Shown one piece after another: positions 1-11,281 of a DNA stretch of 64,000 bases. Positions within the stretch are counted from its first letter, which is position 1. Each line of letters opens with the position of its first letter. This DNA is from Symsagittifera roscoffensis (lineage: Eukaryota; Xenacoelomorpha; Acoela; Convolutidae). The DNA lies in assembly GCF_963678635.1 (NCBI RefSeq), contig NW_026970604.1, forward strand, positions 7,501 to 71,500, written 5' to 3'. Below the pieces are notes generated by a model. That model was given only the letters and a program-made list of their open reading frames with translations. It had not been told where the DNA came from and made no database searches. A program made the translations under genes and the position numbers.

Positions 1-3000
1 GGATGGTACTTGCTTTGCGTTAAAGGCATGTTACACATTGATTTACGATAGACCGAAGTAGTCGACGCAACCCAAGTATTGAATATTTCATATTTAAAAC
101 GGAGCGCATGTAATCTTATCCTTGATGAAAATGTTTGTGGTGGAGGCTGCGGGCCAACAAACAAACTAGGGTATGTCGGGCGTCGAGTATTATTGGGTGC
201 TTAGTATCAAACTCGGTATTCACTAAGCGCACAATCCGTCCAGTGGAACGAATGATACCAGCGGGACCGATAAATGGCGAGTATGTGGCAATTATACTAC
301 TATTCTTAATAGGTTTGCCAGCAGTGAGTGTTTTTAACTCAACGGGGAAGGATTCTATCTGAGCAAGATGAATCAGTTTGCTTTCTGCAATATCAAGTTC
401 AGTGGGGTCGGTGATTCGTAGGTCCTTACCACGAAAATGCTTATGTGAAGGCAACATCCTCAACATAAAAGCGACTACTCGTTTATATCTTGTAAAGGAA
501 CTGAACTTTTCCAAATTGTACCCGTGCTCGGGATGTTTGATGGATGTGACATCGGTGACGAAGGAAGATGATGTCACCAAGCAATTATCAACGTCTCAAG
601 AAAGACCCTTCAAACGAACTTTTTTGATTAAACGTTCGTCGGGTATAAACGGCCAATCAATAGTCCTGAGAATGCTCGGACCAATGACCCAGCTGCTATC
701 CTTGAGGGCTTCCGAAGAAATCCCCCGCGTACCGGTATCGGCTGGATTATCGCCGCACAGAACATGCTGCCACTCATCAACAGTGGTCGATTCGAGGAGT
801 TCGCCGTCACGATTAGCGATGAATACAGGTAATTGTTCAGTGGAGTTTAGCCACTGCAAAACTGTTGTACTAACTGTCCTTATGTAGACATGATTAATAG
901 AGACGGTAAGGGCGGTCAGTATATCATGTTTTAGCCGTGTGGCGAGCAGAGCAGCTTGAAGCTCTAGCTTCGGTATAGATAGCGCTTTCATGGGCGCAAC
1001 GCGCGAGCTTTACCAAAGATGAAGGATATTTGAGTTTTATGCGAGCTCGCGAGTCGCGCACGCAAAAATCCAGCAGCACAGAAAACGTCCTGCGAGCTAT
1101 CACCGAACATGTGGAGCTCAATTTGATCAACAGGCTCTCTGAAGTAACAACGAGGAATAGTCAATTGCCCTAAGAGATGGAGACCGCAGTGCCACTCGAG
1201 AAACTTAGCTCTTATGTCTTCTGGCAATTCGTCGTCCCAACTTTGACCACTGATTTTCCAAATATCTTTAAGTAAAAGACGTGCCCTAACTGTGTACGGA
1301 GCTACTAACCCAACAGGGTCAAACACAGAAGAGACGAAACTCAAGACGGTTCGTTGAGTTATTGCTTTATCGAGAGGACGATCCACGCCTCTGCTAACCA
1401 CCAATATGTCTTTTACATGGTCCCACTTAAGACCTAAGAGGTGTGATGATTGTTCGGCACCGTTACATATTTCCTTGATGGGTGAAGACGAGGTTTCGGA
1501 TTCCTCGGGGTTCATTGCTGAAGTGATTTCGTCAGCATTACTGACAAATTTAGTCAAATTAAATCCTCCCAATTTTAGTCAGGAAACCAAATCGCGACTA
1601 ATTTTAATTGCAGGGGTAACGTTCTCGAATGAATCCAAGTAATCGTCCATGTAAAATTTTTCATTTACGACTGAGGCGGCCTCAGGGTATGTGGACATAT
1701 TATCGGTTGCTGTTTTTCGCAACGCGAAATTGGCGCACTTAGGCGAATTCCGTGCACCGAATATATGGCTAGTGTAATGATGAACTACCACATCGGAAGT
1801 GATATCCTCCCGCCACAAAAAACGGAGTGAAATTTGATCGCGGGCAAGGACTCCTACCTGGAGGAACATACCCTCTGTATCCGCGGAGACGGCGTACTTG
1901 TGTTGACGGAATCGCAAAAGTACAAAAATTAAATTTTAGAGTAGGTCCGGACCCACCAATAAGGACTTATTTATGTGTCTTATTCAGGATGTGCCGTGAA
2001 ATTTAGAAGCCCCATTAAGGACTCGGCGCACCTTACCCGGCTTATTCGGATTTACGACGGGATGGTGCGGAAGATACCACTCGCGATCGGAACACTTACG
2101 TGGATCATGCGGTTGGACGGTAACGACATAGCCTTTCCTAATGTCCTCCCTAATTGTTTCTGCGTATCTTTCGCGCAGCTCAGGGTCTTTACTTAACCTT
2201 TTCTCCAATGTTTTAAATTGGGCGAGTGACGAGTAATAGTTGTTTGGTAGACTGACATTACTATCAATCCAAAGCATAGGCACAATGGATATTTCGCCAT
2301 TGTGAATGGTTTCAGAATTTAGGATGGATAAAGCATGTTTATCCGCGGCGGAACGAGCATCGACTTGTTTGAAAGCACCATACGATTCCAACTCGTACCA
2401 GGATTTTATCTGGTCGGACAGAGAAGAATCTTCAACAACATACTTGAAACACGAAGAAGTAGAATTAACAGACGGCGGCAACGGACCACTTATGACCCAA
2501 CCTATCGGTAGGCGAACGGAACGCGGTGAGTTTTTATCATCTCCCAAGATGAACTCAATGGGTCTAACAGCGTGGTAGTAGTCTTGTCCGATAATAACTT
2601 CAACGTCCTCATACGTATATTGAGTGAGGTTAATAGGTGCTAATTGTGGATATTTATTCTGCAAATCAGCAATATTGATTAATTCGGAACCAATCCGAAT
2701 GTTGTCTTTAACATATGCACAGAGAGAAAATACGAAATCACTATTATTTGGCTCGGAGGAAACTGTAAACTTGACACTATGAGTCTCAACAACGGTGATT
2801 GAATTCAAACCACTAACTGACGCGCTCCCCTACTAAGCCGAGACGATTTACGAGTGACGAAGACACCCAGGAGTGAGTCGATGCACTATCACAAAGAACC
2901 AACGTCAGGAGACTGGTTACATCCCAGGATACACCAAGTGTTGCAATTGGCAACAACCCTTTAGAAGATTCAATGTCATGTACATCACTAACAGCGGCAT

Positions 3001-3103
3001 GGGTGGAAGTGTTTGTATTCTCCATGGTTTTGTTGGTTCCAGCCTTATTCGAGACCTTTGAATTTTCCTCTCGAGGAAATGTTCTTTCGGCTCCATGGAG
3101 CAA
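1..3103 (-). pseudogene. pol: BEL/Pao pol: A17 protease, RT, RNase H, integrase N-terminus (broken)
   Basis: Open segments in order on the minus strand are 3103-2813, 2808-1984, 1917-1579, 1572-988, 991-596 and 580-116. The first two hold the retropepsin-like A17 protease (motif LCDSASTHSWV near 3020-2950) and the RT N-terminus. The third holds the RT catalytic box YMDD followed by YLDS. The fourth is the RT thumb and the start of RNase H, the fifth RNase H, and the sixth the integrase zinc-binding region (HHKHFHQG). Stops lie at 1984-1986, 1936-1938, 1579-1581, 596-598 and 116-118. Frame changes occur near 2812 and near 990, the latter at a CG dinucleotide run. Such polyproteins process and reverse-transcribe the element RNA in cytoplasmic particles, but this copy cannot encode one. 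Confidence 0.92.
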
Positions 3104-6100
3104 GACATTATGTGTGCTATCACACTCTGGCTTCGGGCACTTTTTTGCTCTAGAACATTGCCGGAAACTATGATTGCCATTGAGGCAAGCGAAGCGAAGT
3201 TTCTGTTCAGCTATGTATTTTACTCGCTGAGTAGCATTCTTTTCCTTAAAAACAGCCTAATTCCACAATGCATGACTACCCTTACACAAAACGCACGGCG
3301 GAAACTTAGACTTATCCTGAGCCTTACTAGTTACCTGGCTATTGGCTGCAAAAACTTTGGTTGTTTTTGGTTTAACTGGCTCCTCGTTTTTTGCCTTAGA
3401 GTTGAGTAAACGTAATCTTTCATGCCCCTCGGCCTTTTCTTTCAACCAGTTGTTAAAGTCTAAAAGTGTTGGTCGCAGCCAATTATGTCTAACAGTATGC
3501 ATTGACCAAGCCTCCGTGAGGTTAGACGGAAGTTTACTAACAGCTTGGTTTAACAGGTTAACACTCTTTAGATCATCGTTGAAAGACAATGATTTGAAAC
3601 TGCTACGAGGTTAGATATGGCAGAGGAGAAACTAATGACATTTTCCGAATTGTGCATCTTAAGTGGAGGAAAAGTATTCAGCTTATCAAGATGCGCACGA
3701 ACAATAGCATTTGGTTGCCCAAACTTCCGTTGCAAGGTGGCCAGCTCATCCTTGTACATAACGCCACTATAACTAAACTCCGCAATTGCGGTTTTTGCTT
3801 TGCCTGTGACGAGCGCTTTTAAGTATATCAGTTTCGTATCATCGGTGAGAACAGCGGAATCAACGGTGGACTTAAACTGACCAAACTATTCGTGCCAGTT
3901 TAACGGGTTGCCGTCAAACTGGGCTAACTTCCATTCAGGAAGATGATCTTTGCGGCTATGCATCAATAATTCCGCCAATTCACGAGCGAAGAGAGGTCGA
4001 TCCGATGAACAACCTTGGTTTGGATAAGCGGAAGACGGTGCGTAGTCTTCGTTGACTGGCTGATAACCAGTATTAGTATGATTGACAAAATGCGGAACAT
4101 GTTTTGGATGAACTGGGGGAGTATTAAAATACACAGTCCCACCACTAGTATACGGAGCGGCGGTGTTACACGATGGGACAACAGTTGTCACGTTAGAAAA
4201 AATGTTTCCAGCATTACAACACTGAGCAGGCATGACAATTGGAGTTGTAGCTGCCAATCGCCATATGTTTGCATCACTTGTGTAGTAATCGTTGATATTA
4301 GGTGACACAGTATGCGGAACAATGGGAAGATTATGTTACGTCTGGACTGGCGCTGCATGGCAATTAGGTGCCGAAAAGAAAACCGGCCTTGGGTTTACTC
4401 CAGAAAATGAGAAGCCACCACCAGCAAATGCAGGTGACAAAGAAACAAAACCAGAACCGGGTTGTGCCGATAACATTGGGACAGGTAATGATTCCGGTTG
4501 CGCGATGGCAAAACTATCATTAGTTATGTTTGAACTCATGGTCTGTAAAGGAACAGCAGACGGTGGTGGTAACACGCGTGCACTAGAATGCATATTGTTA
4601 ACTGGGAATGGACCAGGAGCTTGCAATGGCAAAAGGCTTGCACTGCCAAATTGAGGCATAGCCCGATGTCCATAACTATGGATTCCAGTGTCACTCAATT
4701 CTGTGTGCTCATGGTTATGACTATCACTGGTGGGAATTGCATGAGCGAGGATGGCGGAAGTTGTCGGTCTTGACGAAATGGGTAGAGGAGTGAAGGCCTG
4801 CAAACCTGTTGCGCTAACAACGTCAGGAGGTGCCTGTGAACTAACAGAGTCTACCCAATCATTAGTTTGTTCGGTTGCTACTTTTGAAATAGGTTGACTT
4901 ACTCCTGCCAATTTACTTTCCGCTACCTTCTCGCTAACCTCAGATGAAATGTCCTCAAGTTCAAACGCTTTCAATTCCATTTCAATTAGTTGCTTTTTAT
5001 GATTTTCAGCCAATTGCTCTAGTTCCAGCTGACTTTGTTCGATCTTAAGACGGTTCTCTTACTCTTTAAGTCTTAAAGAAACTTGATACTGCCTTTCCAG
5101 CTCCTCATGGCGTCGTTTTACTAAAGCTAACTCATGTCGTTTCTCACTTGATGACATAGTGCGAACAGTCGACGTATGACAAGTGGAAGCTGATTTATCA
5201 GACTTATGTGAGTCAAGCTTTCTACTATCCTTAGACACGATGGGACAACAGTTGTCACGTTAGAAAAAATGTTTCCAGCATTACAAAACTGAGCAGGCAT
5301 GACGATTGGAGTTGTAGCTGCCAATCACCATAAGTTTGCATCACTTGTGTAGTAATCGTTGATATTAGGTGACACAGTTTGCGGAACAATGGGAAGATTA
5401 TGTTACGTCTGGACTGGCGCTGCATGGCAATTAGGTGCCGAAAAGAAAACCGGCGTTAGGTTTACTCCAGAAAATGAGAAGCCACCACCAGCAAATGCAG
5501 GTGACAAAGAAACAAAACCAGAACCGGGTTGTGCCGATAACATTGGGACAGGTAATGATTCCGGTTGCGCGATGGCAAAACTACCATTAGTTATGTTTGA
5601 ACTCATGGTCTGTAAAGGAACAGCAGACGGTGGTGGTAACACGTGTGCACTAGAATGCATATTGTTAACTGGGAATGGACCAGGAGCTTGCAATGGCAAA
5701 AGGCTTGCACTGCCAAATTGAGGCATAGCCCGATGTCCATAACTATGGATTCCAGTGTCACTCAATTCTGTGTGCTCATGGTTATGACTATTACTGGTGG
5801 GAATTGCATGAGCGAGGATGGCGGAAGTTGTCAGTCTTGACGAGATGGGTACAGGAGTGAAGGCCTGCAAACCTGTTGCGCTAACAACGTCAGGAGGTGC
5901 CTGTGAACTAACAGAGTCTACCCAATCATTAGTTTGTTCGGTTGCTACTTTTGAAATAGGTTGACTTACTCCTGCCAAGTTACTTTCCGCTACCTTCTCG
6001 CTAACCTCAGATGAATTGTCCTCAAGTTCAAACGCTTTCAATTCCCTTTCAATTAGTTGCTTTTTATGACTTTCAGCCAATTGCTCTAGTTCCAGCTGAC

Positions 6101-6224
6101 TTTGTTCGATCTTAAGACGGTTCTCTTACTCTTTAAGTCTTAAAGATACTTGATACTGCCTTTCCAGCTCCTCATGGCGTCGTTTTACTAAAGCTAACTC
6201 ATGCCGTTTCTCACTTGATGACAT
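3104..6224 (-). pseudogene. gag: BEL/Pao gag polyprotein (broken, internally duplicated)
   Basis: The likely start is the ATG at 6224 (MSSSEKRHELAL...), which opens a charged, coiled-coil-like N-terminus. A Pro/Ser-rich stretch follows, then a DUF1759-like capsid segment (WKLAQFDGNPLNWHE at about 3935-3889) and CCHC zinc knuckles (CVLCKGSH near 3275, then FACLNGNHSFRQC). The protein would package element RNA. Stops interrupt it at 6126-6128, 5059-5061, about 5403 and 4336-4338, 3886-3888 and 3257-3259, with a frame change near 3590-3615. The N-terminal two thirds are present twice in tandem (see the 1067-bp repeat), so read-through would give a doubled N-terminus. The assignment to gag is firm; exact domain edges are estimates. 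Confidence 0.85.
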
Positions 6225-6490
6225 AGTGCGAACAGTCGACGTATGACAAGTGGAAGCTGATTTATCAGACTTATGTGAGTCAAGCTTTCTACTATCCTTA
6301 GACACGATGGGACAACAGTTGTCACGTTAGAAAAAATGTTTCCAGCATTACAACACTGAGCAGGCATGACGATTGGAGTTGTAGCTGCCAATCGCCATAA
6401 GTTTGCATCACTTGTGTAGTAATCGTTGATATTAGGTGACACAGTATGCGGAACAATGGGAAGATTATGTTACGTCTGGACTGGCGCTGC
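4168..6490 (-). repeat. 1067-bp tandem duplication inside BEL gag (2 copies plus partial third)
   Basis: The same landmark (ACACGATGGGACAACAGTTG) begins at 4168, 5235 and 6302, exactly 1067 bp apart. Full units are 4168-5234 and 5235-6301. A partial unit, 6302-6490, breaks off inside a sequence that continues normally in the other two. The two full units are nearly identical and differ by scattered single bases. They share the in-frame stops at 5059/6126 and 4336/5403, so the gag was already damaged before it was duplicated. Confidence 0.95.
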
Positions 6491-6610
6491 ATTTTTAAGG
6501 GACCTATGCGAGGGCTACGGTACGCTTAAGTACCAATGGGGTTGGATGAAAAACATATTTTTAAGGGACCTATGCGAGGGCTACGGTACGCTTAAGTACC
6601 AATGGGGTTG
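6491..6610. repeat. 66-bp direct repeat, two copies
   Basis: ATTTTTAAGGGACCTATGCG begins at 6491 and again at 6557, and each copy runs through a stretch ending in CAATGGGGTTGG. It lies exactly where the partial third gag unit breaks off, so it may be foreign or filler DNA joined there during the rearrangement. Confidence 0.9.
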
Positions 6611-6612
6611 GA

Positions 6613-7848
6613 AAAATTAAATAGGTCGGTTGAACTCCAACAACACACACGGAGTAAACCTGAGGATGAAAGAATTCAACATAACTCACTTAAAATCACC
6701 CTACCTGACCACTTAACTTTATTGTCACGCAACGAAGTCAATAATCGGACGGGCTGAAATGGCTTTGTTTTACTTGAAGCGAAGTGGCTTTCAGTTTCAC
6801 CAATGGTGGGTCCCGTGCAAATTGGTTAAGTTCCAACAACACACGCGGAAGAAACCTGAGGATGAAAAAACTCAGCTTAATTTGCCTGATATTTTGCTAC
6901 CAGACCACTTAACATGAGGTTGGTGTCATCTCACAGCACAGTTTCGCGGAATTCTGGAGAAGTTTTGAGGATTTTTTGGCAATTTTTTTTTTACTTTTTC
7001 ATAAAATTTTTCAGAAAATTTGGGTCAGTAGGCTCGAGTCATAAACCAATCCAAAAAACTAGTCCAGTACCTCTTGTCTATGTTCCGATTTCTCGGATTA
7101 TTATTCCGTTCACAAATATCCAAAAATTTTTGGTATAGAGAAAAAATGTCAAGTCAGTTTGTCTATGTACCGACTGTAAGATATTTCAGTTCAACGGAAC
7201 TGTCCAAAAGTTTTGGGTATTGAGAAAAATTACCGGGGGCTAGCTTGCGGGAAAATTTCTAGCATATAGGACATCGTATATAAATTAAAGGCACGAATGG
7301 AGAGTTTTAAATGTTTTGGAAACGTCTTACAGTTTTTAATTGGAGATTGGCGACACCGGGAAAAAATCCAAAAATTCGGGTGTCGAGAAAACACAGCTCA
7401 AAAGTCAAAAAGTCAACAATCAGGGCCTCTCTTCCACCAGTCTGCTCTTTCGCCTGTCTGCTCTGGCGTCTGTCGGCTTACAGGCCAACCAATCGGTTCA
7501 AGTTGGTGTGCGTAGGTCGGTCTAATTCTAAGTTTCTTCGGCAACTCGAAGATCTTTTGAGATCAATGTGGAGGAAACGCACGTATGAGGCACGTCCAGT
7601 TTCGATCACTCTGTCACTCTGTCACTCGGCCAACTGGACACTCGGTCATTGTGTTTCAGTCACCCTGTCACACGGCCAACTGGTTACTCGGTCACTCTGT
7701 TTCAAACACTCTGTTTCGGTCTTCGGTCCTTTGTGCAAATGCGTGAACAACTGTCCGATAAGTCGTGAATAATTGTGTCGACCGACTTCGTGAAAAATAG
7801 ACTTCGGTGTCACTCGTTAATAGAACAATCAATCCCCTGTGGGGCGCC
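6613..7848 (-). other. BEL leader / 5' untranslated region with internal repeats
   Basis: This is the stretch between gag and the primer-binding site. I see no element protein in either strand; the plus-strand open frame at 7311-7772 is antisense, low-complexity and unrecognised. It contains a diverged direct repeat of about 95 bp (6625-6718 and 6819-6915, both with CCAACAACACAC, AAACCTGAGGATGAAA and GACCACTTAAC) and a short-period minisatellite at about 7605-7725. Its length is long for a BEL leader, which suggests insertions or lost gag sequence. Confidence 0.6.
7605..7725. repeat. CACTCGGTCACTCTGT-type minisatellite
   Basis: Imperfect short tandem copies of CACTCTGTCACTCGG-like words, interleaved with two copies of CGGCCAACTGG about 55 bp apart. 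It lies in the leader region of the inverted BEL element. Confidence 0.7.
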
Positions 7849-7849
7849 A
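7832..7849 (-). promoter_or_regulatory. Putative tRNA primer-binding site of the left BEL element
   Basis: On the minus strand the LTR is followed, after 5 nt, by TGGCGCCCCACAGGGG. It begins with TGG, as expected for pairing with a tRNA CCA end, and resembles lysine-tRNA primer sites. The exact tRNA was not tested. Confidence 0.6.
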
Positions 7850-7854
7850 AAATA

Positions 7855-8302
7855 TGCTCGCTAATCTCCAAAACTGATCCAAATTCGTTAAATTAATAAG
7901 AGATATTTTTCGGTTAATAACTCAGGCAAATAGATAAATTGCGGCATTCTCTATTGATCAAAAACATCATATAACTTTTTATCATCCGACTGTTTTTGGT
8001 ACAAATCGGCGCAAGCTAGCCACAAGAACCGGTCGGTAATGTCCTTGAGACAAATTGGTCTTTTTAGCGGTCAGTCTTAATCAAGGCTGAACCGAATTAG
8101 AACCAAAACACAGTTAAAATAGGATAAAACCCCCGTTTTTAGTATAATAAAACAGGGCACGTGGGGGACTCGGAACTACGTCAACTGTTAGGTCACACAT
8201 ATAATCGGCGTTAGCTTAGGCCACTCGGCCAACTCTGCTTTTTTTATATGCATTTATACTCTTGTTTTATATGCATCTATACTCTACATTTGCATTGCAA
8301 CA
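7855..8302 (-). repeat. 5' LTR of left BEL/Pao element
   Basis: On the minus strand it starts TGTTGCAATGCAAAT at 8302 and ends GAGCA at 7855 (TG...CA, 448 bp). The right-hand LTR starts at 63666 with the near-identical TGTTGCAACGCAAAT and shares collinear blocks, including GGTACAAATCGGCGCAAGC (minus-strand counterpart on the right), CAGCCTTGATTAAG and the region around TAGATAAATT. The two LTRs are clearly diverged, so they belong to different insertions rather than one recent element. Confidence 0.88.
8166..8231 (-). promoter_or_regulatory. tRNA-like A-box and B-box pair inside the left BEL LTR
   Basis: On the minus strand TGGCCGAGTGGCCTAAG (8231-8215) fits a pol III A box and AGTTCCGAGTCC (8177-8166) fits a B box with one extra C. 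The right LTR has the matching pair at 63720-63771 with a perfect B-box core. I could not fold acceptor or T stems, so this is a tRNA-derived or tRNA-like segment, not a tRNA gene. Confidence 0.5.
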
Positions 8303-9600
8303 GCGTGGGTTTGGTTCTCACCTAAGTCGTCTCATTTGAGAATTTTATTTCTAAGGTGGGCTCTTTTCCAGTGTCCCCCCTTTCATTTTTTCTGAAATTC
8401 ATTACATGAAAGTCTTTTAAAATAATTTTTAATGTTACAAACTGCATTCAAACGTGTCAACGTGAACAGCTGAACAAATTTTCACAACATTTCTAACATG
8501 AAAATTGCCGTGTGAACAATTTTTGAACATCTCTTTTTGTAATTTAACAAAGGGGGGGAACTGGAAAAGAGCCCTAAAGAGTAAAATTTTACAGATAAAA
8601 CTTCAGCGTTTTGATACATCCTTTAGGTCAAATTTTTAGCATCCGATTCCACTTGACTGCTGTACCTCCGGTTGCAGTTTGCTAGCTATAGTTCCACTTT
8701 ACAGTAACTGCTTTGTAACAATTGAGTCCTGTACGAACGATTTAATTTAACTACATATTAATTGTTGTTTCAGATCATGAGTGTTTTAGGATGAGAAAAG
8801 TGTTATACTCCCATCGAGAGATAACAGCACTCTCAACGATTATACTCTCACTGAGAGATAACGTGATTATTTTCTTCTTTTCTCTGTTCGAAAGAGTTTG
8901 GATTCGTCCCAAATTGTGCAACTCAACCCTTCAATTTAACTTGACTGATGTACCTCCGGCTCCACTTTACTGTGACTCAAACTTTACTTTGAAAAATTAA
9001 TTTAAAAAAATTAGACCTGTTGACTGCTGTAATGCCTCGAACTAATTTACTTAACTCAAGTACTTAGCACAAGAATTGTTATTTCAGATCATGATTACAC
9101 TGGGCGAGAAAAGAGTCAGTCGAATCCGATTACAATTTCAGTGAGAGAAAACCTCGTTATCTTTTTCTTTTCTCCAAGCAGGACCCGCACTGAAGTTTCA
9201 TGAATAATAATCGATTATATTGGATTTTTGTTGTCAGTCTCTACAAAATAACAAAAATAATCGATTATAATCGATTGAAAATGGATTATAATGATAATTT
9301 TTTTTGTAATCAATAAAATCCCAATATAATCGTTTATAATCGATTATTTTCAAAAAACTTTATCAAAAGAAAAATAATCCATTTTAATCGAATATAATGA
9401 ATTATAGTCTATTTAATCAAATCTTTTTGTGTGTTGTTTTCATTTTTTCATAATTTTCCTCAACTTAAGTTAGTTATTTTGTTCTCTCGCTTAATCTCGT
9501 TTTTTCCTATTTTCAATCGAGTTATTGAAAAATTACAAAAAGTTATCTATAGATCCGACACCAACCCCCCTCCGTACTACAGTTAGTTTTCCCTAACTAG
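8303..9600. other. AT-rich spacer with short repeats, no gene seen
   Basis: No supportable coding region; the 69-codon frame at 8791-9000 is unremarkable. Two diverged copies of a roughly 300-bp stretch are recognisable: TTGACTGCTGTACCTCCGG near 8653 and TTGACTGATGTACCTCCGG near 8940, each followed by a GTTTCAGATCATGA-like word (about 8767 and 9081). From about 9205 to 9420 it becomes dense in ATCGATTATA words. Confidence 0.6.
9205..9420. repeat. Cluster of (A)ATCGATTATAATCGATT-like palindromic words
   Basis: Variants of AATCGATTATAATCGATT recur at least five times on either side of a T-rich run near 9300. The words are self-complementary, so the stretch can form many small hairpins. No protein-coding signal. 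Confidence 0.7.
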
Positions 9601-9836
9601 AGAGAGAGAGGGGGCACGTCGTGCTTGGGGGTTACGTGGGGACACGGGACGGGGGTACGTGAGGGGGGTACATCGTGGGTTGGGGGGTACGTTGAGGGGG
9701 GATACGTTGGGGGAAGGGGGTGTACGTTGGGGGGGGGGGGGGTGGTACGTTGGGGTGATGGGGGTAGTGAGGGGGTACGTGAGGGGGTACGTCGTGGGTT
9801 GGGGTACGTTGGTCGGGGGGAGGGGGGTGGATACGT
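9601..9836. repeat. G-rich GGTACGT minisatellite
   Basis: A (GA)n run leads into about 230 bp on the plus strand of GGGGGGTACGT/GGGTACGTTGGGG-type repeats, almost devoid of C except in ACGT. Many runs of four or more G lie close together, so G-quadruplex formation is plausible. It abuts the left edge of the integrase-fragment array exactly. Open frames across it are low-complexity artefacts. Confidence 0.85.
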
Positions 9837-9990
9837 TCAGTCTCTTCTCTCCTTAACTCCCGTTCGGATCCATTTGGAGAGATTGCAGGTCAACTTGGCG
9901 TTTTTCTGTGATCGTTTCAAGTCCGATATCCTGTACTTCGCCTTCACAGGCTCTTTAAGTGCCATCTTTTGTCCGTTCAGTTCTCCCGGG
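9837..9990 (-). repeat. Array 1, left partial unit
   Basis: Only the N-block is present, broken off at the G-rich minisatellite. Here the acidic tail of the next unit and this N-block are joined in a single open frame (10148-9837, 103 aa). This shows that the tail and N-block were once continuous and that the frame break at this point in other units is secondary. This edge copy is the most diverged, as expected for a satellite boundary. Confidence 0.85.
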
Positions 9991-11281
9991 TTGTGGATAT
10001 CATACTTAAAAATGACGCATAATATCCTGTTCAAGACTTCTCTGTCACTCTCCGGCTCTAGATTTGTCCTGACGTTTGAACTGCATGATAATCTCCTGAA
10101 AAAATTTCTTTTCAGCGCTATCATCTCTAGTTCTTCTCCTCCGTTCATGTCGTAATGGTCCAGGCTGTATGTCCCGGAGGAGGGATCAGTCTACATTTCC
10201 CTGTCCTGATTTCTTCTTTTTCCTTCCACTAATATTGCGCGCAAACTGTCTCGCTCATCTTCACTCGCTAAAGAGTCTTCGTCCCATTCCTCTGACTCCC
10301 CGGACAAAGTTATCTCTTCACAATCCTTCTCATTTGACAACCACTCCCCGGACTCTTGGTCTAGTCAGAGTTCTTCAGCTTCGTTTTTAAACGAGGGCGT
10401 CTGACACGGTACTGTTTCCGCTAGTTTCGTGAAGTGATATATGATTGCCAATATCTTGTTATATCCCAATTCCGTCAAGCAGATCTTTAGATGGTCTATC
10501 TGTACGACGTCATTGAATTCTGAGCTTTCCACCGATTCGAGAGTGAAATTCATCTTCTTCGGGTTTTTCACTTGTAGGCACTGCAAACATGCGTTGACCC
10601 ACCTTTCGCAAGCTTCCCCTATTCCTGGCCAGTCAAATCGGTGCAGTATTTTTTGTTGCACCTTGTCTGTTCCTTGATGTCCCATCTGATCGTGCGATCT
10701 GGGCAGCAACTCCGTTTGATATAGCTGCGGTAGTATGATTATGTTTGGGAAATATTTTCTCTTCGTCTCTTCTCTTGCAGGCCACCACATCATCTGCTGT
10801 GTGGTAGAGTAAGCCCTTACGTTCGTTGTAGAACTGGCCCATTATCTCATAGCTGTCCTCCTCTAGGTCTCTTCTATCCTTTATTCTTTCCCTCATTCCT
10901 GGCCAGTCATATCGGTGCAGTATTCGTTGTTGTACATTGTCTATTCCTTGATTCCCATCTGATCTGAACAGCACCTCCCTTTGATATAGCTGCGGTAGTA
11001 TGATTATGTTTGTGTAAAATTTTCTCTTCGTCTCTTCTCTTGCAGGCCACCACATCATCTGCTGTGTGGTAGAGTAAGCCCTAACGTTCCTTGTACAACT
11101 GGCTCATGATCTCATAGCTGTCCTCCTCTAGGTCTCTTCTATCCTTTATTCTCGTTCGGCTCCATTTGGAGAGATTGCTGGTCAATTTGTCGTTTTTCTG
11201 TGCTCGTTTCCAGTCCGATATCCTGTACCTTGCCTTCACAGGCTCTTTAAGTGCCATCTTTTGCCCGTTTAGTTCCCCGGG
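9991..11281 (-). repeat. Array 1 unit 1 (long, 1291 bp)
   Basis: The integrase block is open at 10793-10365 (142 aa) but its acidic tail is cut by a stop. The internal duplicated block is open at 11058-10633. The N-block at about 11254-11080 ends early because a GLY-region codon became TAG. Confidence 0.85.

Larger units (their letters stand above)
1..8302 (-). mobile_element. BEL/Pao LTR retrotransposon (inverted, left end cut by window)
   Basis: Read on the minus strand the order is 5' LTR (8302-7855), primer-binding site, long leader, gag with zinc knuckles, A17-type aspartic protease, reverse transcriptase, RNase H, and the start of integrase, running off the window at base 1. This protease-RT-RNaseH-integrase order with an A17-type protease and a DUF1759-like gag is diagnostic of BEL/Pao. 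The copy is inactive, with many in-frame stops and at least three frame changes in gag-pol. The same family reappears on the plus strand at 61315-64000, overlapping this copy in integrase (1-340 versus about 61315-61600), so the window is bracketed by inverted copies of one family. The other LTR and the target duplication lie outside the window. Confidence 0.93.

Noticed and set aside
7311-7772. 153-codon plus-strand ORF in the BEL leader
   Set aside because: Antisense to the element, overlaps the CACTCGGTCACT minisatellite and shows no recognisable domain.
9625-10155. 176-codon Gly/Val-rich ORF
   Set aside because: Artefact of reading the G-rich minisatellite, which lacks stops in this frame.
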